Shown here: piece after piece, positions 32,709 through 44,639 of the stretch
Layout of the letters: each line of letters starts with the position of its first letter
Position numbering within the stretch: position 1 is the stretch's first letter
DNA from: Symbiodinium natans
Taxonomy: Eukaryota; Sar; Dinophyceae; Suessiales; Symbiodiniaceae
Reading direction: 5' to 3'
Assembly: GCA_905221605.1 (NCBI GenBank)
Contig: CAJNDS010000332.1
Location: forward strand, 5,001 to 69,000
Length of the DNA stretch: 64,000 bases
Translations under genes and position numbers: made by a program
Notes under the pieces: generated by a model
What the model saw: the letters and a program-made list of their open reading frames with translations, nothing else
The model's database searches: none
What the model was told of the DNA's origin: nothing

Positions 32709-35110
32709 CTGCATGCTCGTCAGCTCGCGCAGGCGCGAGCCAAGCAAGCGGCAGAGTTCAGCCAAGAAGTCACCGCCCTGGTGGTCGCGAAGCCTGCAAT
32801 CATTTTGTGTCAGCCCAAGCAAAGGAAAAAAACTAGAATCACACTGGTTGGCTGGAGCTCTAAGTGCCCGCGCCGCGAATTCGCGCATGTGAATCGGAAA
32901 CGCTTAGCAAATCCCGTATGACTTGCATGAAGGCCCTGAACCCCAAACCCTAAACCCGTCCGATCTTGAGCACCTGATGACCTTGTTTGCTCCGGATCTA
33001 AGCCAATGACGCTGGAGCTGTGTCCATCTTCTGACAAAGATCTGAACATTGCTGCGCCGTGAAGGACGGAAACCTTCCAGAGGCACAGTTGAATTCATCG
33101 TGGGATGTTCGTGGGGGCTTTCAGATGCTTTCATCATCGTACCTGGCCTGATCAGGACCTCTCGGGCCACCTGGTCCAGGGACTCCGAGTCTGCGGCCGC
33201 CTGCGCTCGCGACAGGAGGGCCTCAGCGCAGCGCAAAAAACAGCTGAAGCGAAACCGAGAGAAAAAAAACAAAAGATGCGAAGCGCGGTGGTGCTGCTGC
33301 ACGCCTAGGCCTAGTCCGTCCAATTCAGGTTCTGGATAGGCCGATAGGGGGCGAGGCTTATCAGTTCCTGTTGCAGATGCTTGTCCGGGGACTGCTCGAA
33401 AGCCCAGCACGGAGAGCTGGGTTTGTGCGAAATTGGTGACATGTGACTGCGCAGCGGCAGCGGAGGTGGCGTTTCAGGAGACAAACATGCACTAGTGCTG
33501 CATTGAGACGCCTCGCTGAAATTCAGCTATCCCTGCCCCTTGCGGGAGCACGGTAGCGCAGAGGAACAGAGCTAGACTTTCGTGACCTGGCCTCGAACTG
33601 AAAGTCCGCCTGGGTCCGCATGTCATCTCCCCCAACCTGAAGAAAGCTAACACGAATCTGAAAACCCGAAACGCCTGAAACCTCTCTAGCATCTCAGAGA
33701 TTGGAGCGTTGGACACAACCATGCGCTTTTCACAGGCACTGCTGTGGCCTCAGGTCCTGCTCCAGGGAACACGGCCTGCGCGGCTCAGACAGAAAGAGAC
33801 GGAGCGAGAGAGAGAGAGAGAGAGAGAGATAGATAGATAGAGGAAGAGGAAGAGGACGAGAAAGAGAAGAAAAAAAGAACAAAGAGGAAATGAGAGAGGG
33901 AAAAGTCGAGCACTCACGGCAATTCTGCATGTCTCTGCAAGCCTTGCAGGCCGAGAAGTGACCCCAAACACACGGAGCAACGGGGCCTTCGGCGGTCCAC
34001 CAGAGCGCGGCATCTGCGCCTCCAGCACTCACTCAGGTATCTTTTCGCGCCCAACATCCAGCATTTGCATGGAATGACAATAGTAACAGTAGCCATAGGA
34101 ACAGTAGCGGTAATACAGATAGAAATGATCATTGCAACAATAAGAATGGTAATACGAAGAAGAATCTCAGATTGGCGTTTCAATTGTGGTGCCTTTTGCG
34201 AGTCTGCGCTACCAGCGCGGGCCTGCAGCTGCACGGACTGCTTGGTTTCGCTCACGTTGCCCTGCAGACAGACACTTTAGGATCTGTATATGTATAGAAT
34301 ACAGATCAAGATATGCCTGTACATGTACACCTAGATGAGGATACTTATAGTAGGAGATACATATATGCATAGATAGATCTAGCACATGATCTGCTAGAAG
34401 ACGGATCTGAAAAGTCTGTCTCTTCTCCTTGCGCTGCCTGCAGCCGCTCCAGCATTTTTTGCACGGAGTCGGCGTCTTTCTTCGTCTGCGGCATCTCATC
34501 CTGGAACATGCGGAAAGGACTGTTGCCGCGACCTTCTCTGAATCTGCCTGTTTTGAATTGAGGCGAGAACTAATACCTTTTCTTTTCACAACAGAAACGA
34601 ATCTAAGAGTTCCTGTGCATGCAACAAATATCTGAGCGCGAGACATCGAAGACCCCTGGTCGGAGAAAGCCCTTCAATGTCAATTCCGGCCTTGGTGCGT
34701 TAATGTGCGATTTGCCGGTGCGCCGGTGCAGTCATCTGCAACCAAAAAACATATCTACGGAAGGGTGGCTTGTCGCAGCTTCATCGAAAAACCTCACTCC
34801 ATCCCATCGAAGGAGGTGGTGTTGCTTGCATCGATTCAGCCAAACATAGAGAAAGATTCGGCCCGCCTGGCGGAGCATCGTTCTACGTCTTTTTTAACCC
34901 TAAAAGGCATCTTTAAAAAGCCACCATTGCCGCACCCATGATTGGCTACTCTCCGCTGCTCCCCTGAGATGGCCCTTTTAAGAAGATTCTGTGCCTCGGA
35001 AAGCAGCCTGAGGAGAGAACTCTGAGAGAAGGCGGAGAGAACGGCTCGCTCTGACTCCCCCATTCCAGCTTCTCGGCTCCCGACATCCTTCTCTGAGAGG
35101 TGCCGAATGT
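32709..35110 (-). CDS. Exons of an unidentified, helix-rich gene
   Basis: Four minus segments: 32709-32793 (DHQGGDFLAELCRLLGSRLR; acceptor TTGCAG, donor GCCTGT), 33143-33240 (AQAAADSESLDQVAREVLIR; donor GTACGA after CCAG), about 34405-34500 (KKDADSVQKMLERLQAAQGE; acceptor TTCCAG), and about 34975-35110 (SSLLRLLSEAQNLLKRAI). All predict amphipathic helices, so a coiled-coil protein is likely. Family not recognised; that they form one gene is inference from strand and character. Confidence 0.4.
33806..33842. repeat. (GA)n(GATA)n microsatellite
   Basis: GAGAGA run followed by GATAGATA, then purine-rich sequence to 33905. Confidence 0.95.
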
Positions 35111-35431
35111 CATGGGCTGCGCACTGCCAGGTGTGACCTGAACAGCAGGAGCTCATCAGACAGTTCGTCAGAAATGTCGTCAGAAATTGTCAGAGGCTTT
35201 GTCAGGCATGTCGTCTCACATTTCAAGTGCTCTGTGCTCTCTTACACAGAAACAAAGGGAGACAGAGGGAAACAGAGGAGGAGGAGGAGGACAATTTGAG
35301 TGGAAAGTAGGAACCAGGCAGTTGGTGGAGGCGGCGCCTGGGCGAGACCAACACCAGAAGATCACCCCACAAATGCACCCTGTACATATATGCACGGGTC
35401 TTTTTAAGGTACATATCAGCTACACACAAGG

Positions 35432-35480
35432 AATATATATATATATATATACATATATACATATATATATATACATATCA
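35432..35480. repeat. (AT)n-rich microsatellite
   Basis: TATATATATATATATACATATATACATATATATATA, one of the few AT-rich tracts here. Confidence 0.95.
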
Positions 35481-35499
35481 TATGCAATATATGAGAATA

Positions 35500-37030
35500 C
35501 GTGTTTGCAGTCGCAGGTTCTGTGCAATGCTTTACATCCTGCAGAGAACAGCACTAAGAACAGTACACGGATGTATGAATACGGCACATACAGTACAAGA
35601 GCGCCGCTTGGAACAGTTGAAGCACGTTGCTAAGTTCGCTGCCGGTATTGGCATGCCCCTGTCGCCCCTGGCAACGCAGCAAGAGAGCATGATTCACATG
35701 AGCACCAGAGCGCCCGACTATTGCATTCCTGCGGAACCTGAAGCCTCAGCACCGGGCCCGCCCAGCAGGGCTGTACCCGGCAAGCCCAGGATGGCGCGCA
35801 CCTCTCCAAGTGCAACGAAGCAGCAAGGACGCAATGAAGCACTGACGGGAGGCGCCAACACACCGGCGTTGGCCGTCCAGGGCGCGGGGCTTTCTACGAG
35901 ATGGGCTTGGGGTAGAGTTCCACACGGCATCAAGCGGCAAGCAGAAGAGCCCATGCTTGGGCCTATTATTGGCTTGCTGCTTGCATAGTCTTGCCCTGCC
36001 TCTGCGACTGCCCGCTCCTCCAGAGTTCCCTCAGAGAAAGGTTCATGTTCATGGCTGCGGTTTGGGCAATATGCAGGCGAGTTTGTGGCGTCTGGTCAAG
36101 GAGTCTACAACTCACGACTGGAAAGTCCAGGCTCCCGGCTGGGCCGAAGGCGATCTGCGTCGAGAAGGGAAGCTCGCCAGGCGGAAAGTCGGACCTGGGC
36201 TAAGCTCGAGTTCACTGCACTGGACATCCCAACTACGTGACAGACATTGATCAGCTCCAGTGGCACGGCACCACAGCGTGATGATGCAAAGGACGTGGCG
36301 CACCGTCCACTTCCATAGACTGCCCATCGTTCTGGGACCTGGGTGGGCCAGCTTTGGGAGCCCCGCGAGGGTGTGCTCGTCTGAGCACATCCAAGGCAGT
36401 CCAAAGACCACATGCGCTCTCTCTCTCTCTCAATCCAGGTGTCTTTGGCTCTTTGTTGCTATGACTGTACCGTGGGGTCGTTAGCTTTGTAACACAACCA
36501 GTGTCCTGATATACGAAGCCACGCGAAGTTGTTATGCCAGGGTACGAGAGCTTTTGGCGCCATGCTGGCAAACTTCGCAGCCCTCTGCGGCCCTCTGCGG
36601 CCCTCTGCGGCCCTCTGCGGCCCCCGACGGCTCCTCGATGTCGCCGGCCTGCGCCCGGTCGGCGAGCCGCTGCAGCGCCTTTAGCGGCTTTAGCGTGTGT
36701 TTTGAATCGACCACGGGCCACACCAACTCGCTTTCGTGCCCTCTTAACTGTCCAGGTGGTCGTGAGGTGGTCGTGGTTGCTGCTGGTGCTGCAGACCGAT
36801 GCGCAGCAGTTTGGGCAATGCGGGCTTGGTTGAGATCACAGGCTGAGTTTACATGCTTGGCAAGTGGTATGTGCCCATCTGTGCCTTCCAGGAGGGGGGG
36901 GGGGCAATTTAGCCTCAGGAACGAGCCCCAGGTTGACCAACATCCAGCAAGAGCTCAGCTCTTTTTGCACCGTGATCTCGCAGTCGCACAGAGCTCCACA
37001 GGTGAGCTGACAGAGCCTCGCTAAGGTCAA
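35500..37030. other. No firm gene
   Basis: A + frame open from 35482 to 35988 (VQERRLEQLKHVAKFAAGIG in the middle) has no recognised domain. Five tandem copies of GCCCTCTGCG lie at 36577-36620, and a G-run at 36896-36905. Nothing else recognised. Confidence 0.4.
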
Positions 37031-37037
37031 GCGGAGC

Positions 37038-40000
37038 TCAAGCCAACGTGGACTTGAAGCCCGTCTCAAGCTCAGCTCTGTCCAAGTTTCGGCCGATGAA
37101 GATCAACCTTGGAGTCTTGGAGCCGAAAGAAGATGCCAAGGGGGGGGGGGGGGGGGGGGGGGAAGTTTCCGCGGAGGCTCCTTGCCTCCATCTTGCTTCG
37201 CTGGCTCACCCCTTTGCGCATTGGGGTTAGATTCGGGAGGTCTGGGTAAGGGCTTCAGGTCAGGCTTCCGGTTATGCCCCCCCACATGTCCCCTGAAAGC
37301 CTCATGCCTCCCGCGTCTTTGTGATTCAGGATTCGGCTTCGGGGTTTAGTGCATGTGCGGTCTCGGGCCTGACAAGGCTTGTGGGGCAGGGCAAAGGCAT
37401 CCGATGCCGGACGTACATGGATGCGTGTGGGACACGGAAGCATACATGGCTTGCAGCGAGGACAAGGTAGAACCCAAATGTCTAAACGTGACCCCTATGA
37501 CCTAACTGATCACTTCAGAGGCAACGATAAGAAGAAGAACAACAATAATTGCATTACTAAACAATGAGCGCCATGCTTTTGGCGCGACTGCTCTCGCTGA
37601 GCGGCCGGTTCACGCGCTCGCCCGATGGCCAGGGATCTTGGGGCTGGCCACCGAAGATCCTGGGAGCACTTCAAAGCAAGATTTAAGCCTCCCTTTGGCA
37701 GCTGAGCAAGTCACACAAGGCAGTGCTCCGAGTGCGCCGAGGGGCATATGAATGCCTTGGAACACGAACTTGTGGTCACTGCCTTTGACCTCAAAGGGAG
37801 GCCACACATTTCAGGCCCTCTCTCTCAGAACGGGGGAGTCTGTGATTATGACCCCTCCTTAGGAAGAGTTCACACTGACAGTAGTCCCCAAGGTAAATTG
37901 AATTACGGAAATGTTGGCGTGTGATTCACTTTTGTTGCATTTTCTGTTGGTTTTCCCCTCGTGCTTTTGGGTTCGGTTTGCCTGCTGTCTTATATGGTGC
38001 GTTGTAATGCTTATCCGTTTAAGGCCGAGAAGCCGCCAGGACGCCCTTCGTGCGGAAGATGTCAGTGCCACGTTCCGTCAACAGCTTCGCTATCCAAGCG
38101 TTGAGCCCTGAGACATACAGTGCGGGTGCAGCTGCGTGAGATGGATGTCCCCTACACTAGCTGGTGCCATCTGGCACTCTGGTAACCCTGGTGACTCTGG
38201 CGACTCTGGTGACTCTGGTGGCTCTGGGGCTCTTGGTGCTCTTTTCCAGACGTTTTTGTTGGCTTTTGTGCTGTCATGTGGCGAGCTTGGTCACACTCAC
38301 CCGGACATTCAATGCCCACCTGAGGCAACGGAAGCATTCACACTAACCAAGTCATCACAGGAAAAGTCACTGACCCGTCGCCAGATGCCGCCAAGAGGCC
38401 GAGCTCACGGTCTGGTCATGTTGGTGTTCCTGCTCATCTCTCAGAAATTCTGAGTCCGCCTGGCCAGTGCTTAGTAAAGAGTTGAAGGATTGGAGAGATG
38501 ACAGGGCCCGCAAAAAGGCAATGGAAGCCGGAGCGGGAAGCCTTTGAGGACCGCACCTCCAGCACGCGGTCCAGGGAGAAGCCCTTGATGCCAATGATCT
38601 CCGTCAAGTCAACCTTGGCATTCCTTGGAGACTGCAGAGAGCAAAACATCGTCGTTGTCACAGCCCAAAAAAGCTGTTGTGCGAAGCGCATCGCATGTCC
38701 CGTGTCCCAGCGGCTGCGTGTAGATGATGGGCACCAAGCGGTTGATGGCCCTGATCTCGTCGGTTAACACCTTCACCTCTTCGGAACTTACCAAGTCTGT
38801 CTTGTTGATGATGATTCGGTCGGCAAAGGCGACCTGGCAAACACAGCAGTTTGTTTCAGAGGATGCCGTCTCTACAGGCGGATGTCCACATGCAAAGAGA
38901 GTTGATACTTACATGCACGCGAGCCAGTTTTCAAGGGGCCTGCTCCACAGCTTCGTTCTCGACACCCTCGGGTTTCTCCTGTGCAGTGCCCGTTCGCTTG
39001 CTTATTCGCTTGACTCCGAGGCTCTTTCTGCTCTTTCTGGTGCCTCTCGGAGGTGCTGCAGGGCATGCTTGGCCTGGCACGGCGTGATGCGCCAATGGGT
39101 AGTGCTGTGCCCAAAAAGACACCCGACTCACCATCCTGTGGCTCTGGCGTCGATCATGGTGATGATGCCATCCTGCTAGGTCTCTCGCAGGAGTGGGCGC
39201 AGAGCGGGGCAGGGCCGAAGCCTATTTCTGGGGCATGAACTTTGACATGCACACACACATAGACACAGAGAGATTGCTTTAAGCACTTCGCTGGCAGATA
39301 TGGTGGGGACTACTGGCAAGAAAAAAGAAAAAAAGGAAAGCCGTCAGTTCCCTGCTGCACCCTTGCATGCAAAGCTCTCTAAGCCGTCCGAACAAAGCGC
39401 AAGTCGGGCTTGAGAGAATTTCGATTGATGTGCCGATAAACCGGCATGTGCATGCCACTTTGCCGTAAACAAGCGTGATTTCTTCTTGTGAGAACAGCCT
39501 GCGAGCACAACCTGGCTGAGATGCTCCTTCACGTAATCCACTACTCATGTGGGTTGTACTGTCACATGAACATACTGCATCACAGGCAGGCTGCACTGTG
39601 ATCAGTCTCATAGGTTGCGCGAACCAGAAATGCTGTGCCCCCCTGATGGTAGGTTGTATGTTTTTTGAAAAGAACGCGATTGAAACACAAGCCAAGCATG
39701 AAAGACTCCATGTGCACATACACTAGGGCACTACACACATACACCCCGAAGGCGCACAAGGCAGGTCCAGCAGCATCTTCGACTGGATCACCTGAAGCAA
39801 AGACTCGTTACTTGCTGTTTTTGGGTGCCCCTGGCTTTGTCAGGCTATCGGCGTCATCTGCGAAGAAGGTCTGCGCCACTGGCGCTGGGTCGGCAAGGCC
39901 GGTGGTCTCCTGAGCACCCCGAACATCGTGCTAATGCCCCATGAAGGCCATGGGAACAGCAAGAAGCACAATCTTAGAGAGCAGGATCCAAATTGAGATC

Positions 40001-40709
40001 GAGGCACGATAATCACCCCGTCCAGCTTCGTGCCTTCCAACGACGTCTTCTTCAAGATGCTCCTGACAAAAACAGATACATGGCTGCAGAGCGTCTCGAG
40101 AAAAAGAAGAGCAAAAGAAGAGAAAAAGCGCCCGCGCACAGCCCGAGCGGGTCTGTCCTGAGGCCTTGAATCAGATCACCCCGCACCTGAGCCAACGGTG
40201 AGCGACCAAAGCTCTGAAGGACAACGTTGTCTTGGCACCCTTTCAAACCCTTCAACACCCTTCATCCCAGGCGCCGTGCAGCAAATGCAGCCTGGGCCGT
40301 CAACAAAACCGTTGTTGCAGCAGTAGGAAATGATGAAGTCGTGAGTTTTGACTTTAGTCGTAAGCTTCCGGCCGTTGTTCATCTCGATGATCTGCTCCGC
40401 ACCTAGATCTTCCCTGCGTGCGATGAGCTTGTCATCAATACCGATCTCACCAAACTCATTCCTGGCAGGAGAGAAATACAAGGCTGGCCAGCTTTCAGCA
40501 CCCGCGGCACACAATCTAAAACAGATTCAAGTCTGCACAAGTCGAGGCTCTCAATAACCGCATACCGCTTGGTATGCGACTCCTGGGAATCTACAAAGAG
40601 TGCAAACATGTACACACCATCTGTTGACACGGCTTGGGTTCACTAAGGTGCAGCTGAAAGACTCTCAGGATGTGGTTCAACAAGGTAGTCTTGCCGGAGC
40701 CCAGGAAGC
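37038..40709 (-). CDS. CobW/P47K-family GTP-binding metallochaperone (COG0523), 15 exons recognised
   Basis: Exons in order: 40663-40709 (GFLGSGKTTLLNHILR, Walker A); 40551-40582 (ESHTKRYAVIE); 40373-40461 (NEFGEIGIDDKLI); 40275-40291 (CICCT, the metal-binding CxCC); 40158-40186 (VRGDLIQGLR); 40008-40062 (ILKKTSLEGTKLDGVII); 39845-39909 (ETTGLADPAPVAQTFF, Walker B); 39132-39172 (DGIITMIDARATG); 38940-38978 (EKPEGVENEAVEQ); 38714-38833 (VAFADRIIINKTDLV, the NKxD base-recognition motif); 38557-38631 (VDLTEIIGIKGFSLDRVLE); 38301-38319 (VGIECPG); 38032-38107 (LTERGTDIFRTKGVLA, CobW C domain); 37735-37789 (GSDHKFVFQGIHM); 37038-37108 (LIFIGRNLDRAEL), stop TGA at 37038. Phases fit across several junctions, for example ACG|GTG giving CCTVRGDL. 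Family members deliver zinc or cobalt to enzymes at the cost of GTP. All motifs are intact. Exons before Walker A were not found. Donors include GT, GC and GA. Confidence 0.92.
37140..37163. repeat. Poly-G run (24)
   Basis: Uninterrupted Gs on the + strand (Cs on the transcribed sense strand) in the last CobW intron, close to the final acceptor. Confidence 0.95.
38172..38232. repeat. GACTCTGGT tandem repeat, period 9
   Basis: About seven degenerate copies inside a CobW intron (between exons 38032-38107 and 38301-38319). A similar CAACTCTGG repeat occurs at 18306-18332. Confidence 0.85.
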
Positions 40710-41000
40710 CTGAGTTGATGTGCGTGCGACTTGCTGAACGTGGGAAGACTAGAGCTTTACAGTATCTCATCACGCTCCGCATTATGCCATGTGCGGAATC
40801 TGAGGCAAGTTGCCTGTAAGGATGTGCACAGGCACCTGCCACAGAAACTTGCTTCGTTCCGCTCTCTGTAGGCCACCCGCATGGTTTGATGCTACTTGTG
40901 TGCTACCAATGCCGTCGTCACAAACATAGTATGAACAATTCCCGGGGGTCGCCAAGACAATGTAACGTAGGGAGAAAGCCGACACCATGTACTAACTCAC

Positions 41001-41180
41001 CCACAGCGTCGGTCAACTGTTTGCACCTTGTTCTGGGTCGCGGCCACCGCATCTTCTGCAATGCCTTCCTCCTTGACAGACAGTGGTGACACACTCGCTG
41101 CATCGGCTAGAGCCACATAAGGCGTCCTGGTACTTTTGCAGCTTCTCACACTCAGCGAGGAGTTCCTTGACTCGCGTCTC
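41001..41180 (-). CDS. Two exons of an unidentified coiled-coil gene
   Basis: Exon about 41110-41180 reads ETRVKELLAECEKLQKYQDA after a CACGCAG acceptor; exon 41001-41055 reads AVAATQNKVQTVDRRCG between TTGCAG and a GTGAGT donor. Both splice signals are good. They lie just upstream of the CobW Walker A exon on the same strand; they may be its 5' exons, but no CobW family member I know begins this way, so a separate gene is as likely. Confidence 0.45.
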
Positions 41181-42002
41181 CTGCGTGACTGCATGCATGA
41201 AGACCTCCGCTACTTTCACAACGAAAGAAGCAGACATGCGTAATAGAGACGCAAAGCATAAAATATGCCACAAGCACCAACAGCGCACCCAAAAGTCAAG
41301 TCTGCGAACTTTTATTGCCAGTTTGGGCGAGTCCCCTCTTCCCAAGCGCCTTTGCCTTCGACCTGTTTGGGCAGTGCCCTGCCTCGGGCGCCAGCAATGC
41401 TGCCGCTCCAAGCTCCCCTGCAGCCCGCTTGAGTCCACCGAGCCCCATGAGGATGTCCGCTCGAGTGGCCCAAAGGCCGGCCAGGTCGACTGAGAAAGCG
41501 AGCGAAAGCAAGCATGGAACTTCGAGGCATCTCAATCACGTGTTCTATGTGAAAAACCGCCGCCTTTGGCACCCGCAGCCATGGATCCGGCGGCTTCCTG
41601 AGCCGGGTGAAGCTACGAGCATCCTGCGCAGCCCATTTTGCCATGTTTTACCGGGCGTCGGCCGCAAAGCGGGCAGGGTCTGTGAGCATCATGCCCTGCT
41701 GTTCCTCAAGCTGCGCAAAAGCTGACGGAGAAATCCCTCCACACGGCGAAACCAAGCACCCACAAAAATCTTGAGGCAAGCCGTTTCGTTTCCATCTTCG
41801 CCAAGAGAACCATGGAACGCCGGCACAATGAACACTGGGAAAGATACAGTGATGTGCGGGCCGCTTCAGACTGGATGCAGGTCAAGCCACTGTGCCCGTC
41901 CCCGCCTGGCTGTTCTCGAAAGACTCCTCGCAGGACGTCTCTGAAAGCAGAAGTCACGGGTGCGACACGCAACACAAGCCATGGCGGCCCGCTGCTGTCA
42001 GT

Positions 42003-42007
<5 letters not shown>

Positions 42008-42043
<36 letters not shown>

Positions 42044-42096
42044 CGCTTAGCCCCCCCCAAGGGAGTTCCCCCTCTCTCTCTTTCTCACACTCTCTC

Positions 42097-42146
<50 letters not shown>
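42008..42146. repeat. (CT)n microsatellite
   Basis: Two CT-rich blocks (42008-42041 and 42068-42146) separated by CCCCCAAGGGAG. On the minus strand it is a (GA)n run starting right after the exon at 42147. Confidence 0.95.
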
Positions 42147-42147
<1 letters not shown>

Positions 42148-42193
42148 CCAGCGCAGCGTTGATCAGCTGCACCGCTTCAAAGAGCCGCGACTC
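42147..42193 (-). CDS. Single exon of an unidentified gene
   Basis: Reads ESRLFEAVQLINAALE after a TTCTCCAG acceptor and ends at GAG, immediately followed by CGAGAGAGA. If real, the intron begins inside the (GA)n repeat and would use a GA donor. Family not recognised. Confidence 0.4.
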
Positions 42194-42199
42194 CTGGAG

Positions 42200-44475
42200 A
42201 ACTTGAGAAGAAAAACGAGAACCTCTGGTTCCACGAGAGGGGCTCTCTGTGACAACGGGCAGGGGGGCCGTCAGGGGGTCGTCTCGGTATCGCAGTGGTC
42301 TCTCCACGTGTCACCTCTGCCGCCTGGCGCGCGCTCGCGTGCTTCTCTCGCCAGGTGTCGGCACAGGCCGGGGCCGTGCAGGCCATGGCGTGCGAAACGC
42401 GTGACTCTGTTGTTGCCGCTAGGCTTTGGGCGGTGAGGGTTCAAAGGCATGCTACGAGTATGGGGTGCTGAGATGTAGAAATGGGCTGAGTCTTGGGGTT
42501 TTGGATGGCTTAGAGTCTCAGAGTGTGGGGATGTGTTGGAGCTTGTTGGGTGTCTGGTCAGCCATGATACAACGGCCATCTACAGCCAATGGCTGACGGC
42601 TTTTGCAGAATCACGAGGAAGCCAGGCATGCCAATAAGGCGTGGTGCTGCATACCAAGCACCGGGTGCTCTGCCAGTCTGGCCCCTAAACCCTCTTGTTG
42701 CTCTCATAGGAGCTCCGAAAGAGGAGCAAAGAGGAGCAAAGAGGAGCAAAGAGCGGCCTCCTTATCAAAGGCCATGGGCTGCTCCTTCGGCTTGTCTTCC
42801 TCCACGGGCGCATATTGGGACCACTCACGAAAGAACACCTTCCTCGGGCCTTGCCATCCTCATCCTGCTGCAAGGCGTAAGATGTCCACCACCTCATATG
42901 AAGCAGGGCCGAGCACCCTTCAATGTGTCCCCCTGCATCTGACCCCGAAAACCTGGCCTTGCGTAGTAGTCGTTGAGGTTTGCCTGCATCTGATGGTTCT
43001 CCGGCCTTCAGCTGCGATCATAGGGGTTGGGGTTCAATTGCAACTGAGACTTGTTTCAAACCACAGGAGCCCATGTCGGCAAACAAATCCCTAGGCCCCT
43101 GCATGCCGGGCACCGCCGCAGCAGCCTCAACACCGAGTCCGCAAAGGGTACTGTTGACCAAGCTGCACAGCTTTGGATTCTTACCCGACCTGGTGCTCAG
43201 CAAGCCCTGAACTCGGAGCTGCCGCCATACGCATGCCATGCTTAGGGCCATGTTGAGAGAACGCCCCCCCAAGCCCCGTGCCGCCGCTGCGAGCCCTGGA
43301 GGCAGCGGCACAGGCAGCTGCCCCGCCTCGGCAGCTTCGGAATTATTTTGAGAAAAGGGTGGATCTGTTCAAAACAGGCAAAGGCAATTTTCAAAAAAAA
43401 ACTTGGGCTGTTTTGTCTCTCACTTGGACATGCCCAATATGCAACATCAGCACATCACAGCTCTGTGGCCCTGCTTCGATAGTGCTCCAGAACATGCGAG
43501 ATTCCACCTCAACGCACCAAAAACTCAGCCTAAACCCTGAAATCCCACCTCAACCAACCTGGTTTACTTCACCATGCCTCCACTTAGTTACCAGCATCAA
43601 TACCCTGCTCATTTTAGGCCCTTATCCTCCCTTCCAGGCTCCGTTCCCCCAGCGGTCGGCCAGCAGCAGCCATCGCCGCCAGAACGGCGGCGGGAGGCGC
43701 CTAAGACTCCGAAGACTGGCTGAGGGGGTCGATGGGGTCGCAGTTTAGGGGTTTGGAGCTTGGAGCTTGGGGTTTGGGGTTAAGGATTTAGGCGTAGGGT
43801 GACCTTTCAACATTCATGATCCTTTGGCAAGGGCAGGGGGTGCTTTTGTGCGAGGACGCTAAAGCTCTGAGGACCCCCTTCTGCGAACCTCTTGCAGCCT
43901 CTTAAGACGTTCCCGGATCTGGAAAATCAAAAATGGCCCTAGTGGTTTCTGGGAATCTTTCCGTCTAAATTGCTGATGTTGCAACACCCCTCAGGCCCAC
44001 CTCATGTGCTAGCATGCAGAGGCACCTTATGCAAAGAACCATCAAAGCGAAGCCTGCGCGCGAGTTCTGTCTTGCAAAAGACTTTTGCAAAGGTCCCCCT
44101 GAGAGCAGAGGTGTGAGCTGCAAAAAGCAAAAACTGCGAAGTCTGAGGCTGCGGGCGCCTCCGGGAGGCAGCCCGGGCAGGGCGACCGGTGGCGCAGCGG
44201 AGGCACCTTGAAAAGGCTTTCTCCAGCGCTCTCCAAGCCCATCGTTGACATCTACTTGCTCCCCATGATTCCCCAATTGCTCCAACCCCCCGTTACACCC
44301 CGTTGCTGACCTGGAGGCGGAGGCGGCGAAGCATCCTCCGCAGGTCTGAGGTGTCTGAGGGGTCTGAGGTGCAGAGATCTCTGAGGCTGTGTTCCAGGTC
44401 GTGTGGCTGTTATTTTTTTGGAAGCACAGACTGGACAGCGAGGCACTAACCATACTTCACTCAGCCACTCTTGCC
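42200..44475. other. No firm gene
   Basis: Minus segment 43040-43190 (CGLGVEAAAAVPGMQGPRDL) is coding-like but unplaced. Four GAGGAGCAAA repeats at 42719-42752. A short telomere-like G-rich run at 43742-43800. Nothing else recognised. Confidence 0.4.
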
Positions 44476-44479
44476 ATCC

Positions 44480-44623
44480 TCATTGTCGTCGGCTGCTTTG
44501 AGCCCTTTGACCCCGGCCAGCGATCCCAGCCTCGCAAAAAGCTGCTCGCGCTTCGAGGATGAGATTCAAGAATTCGAGGTTCAGTCTCATGGATTCAGCA
44601 AAAGGGCCCTCTTGATCTGCTTT
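44480..44623 (-). CDS. Terminal exon of an unidentified gene
   Basis: Begins after a CACTTCAG acceptor, reads GPFAESMRLNLEFLNLILEA then RAAFCEAGIAG, and closes with an in-frame TGA at 44480-44482. Strong helical and coding character; the other frames are poor. No family recognised and no upstream exon could be tied to it. Confidence 0.5.
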   Translation of the reverse strand, partial: KADQEGPFAESMRLNLEFLNLILEARAAFCEAGIAGRGQRAQSSRRQ

Positions 44624-44639
44624 CTGAAGTGAACGAGAA

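Noticed and set aside
36251-36833. Ala/Arg-rich ORFs on both strands
   Set aside because: They arise from GC-rich GCCCTCTGCG tandem repeats with no splice or domain support.
38658-38840. Alternative minus frame over the NKTD exon
   Set aside because: It is a shadow of the CobW exon, whose frame carries the conserved motif.
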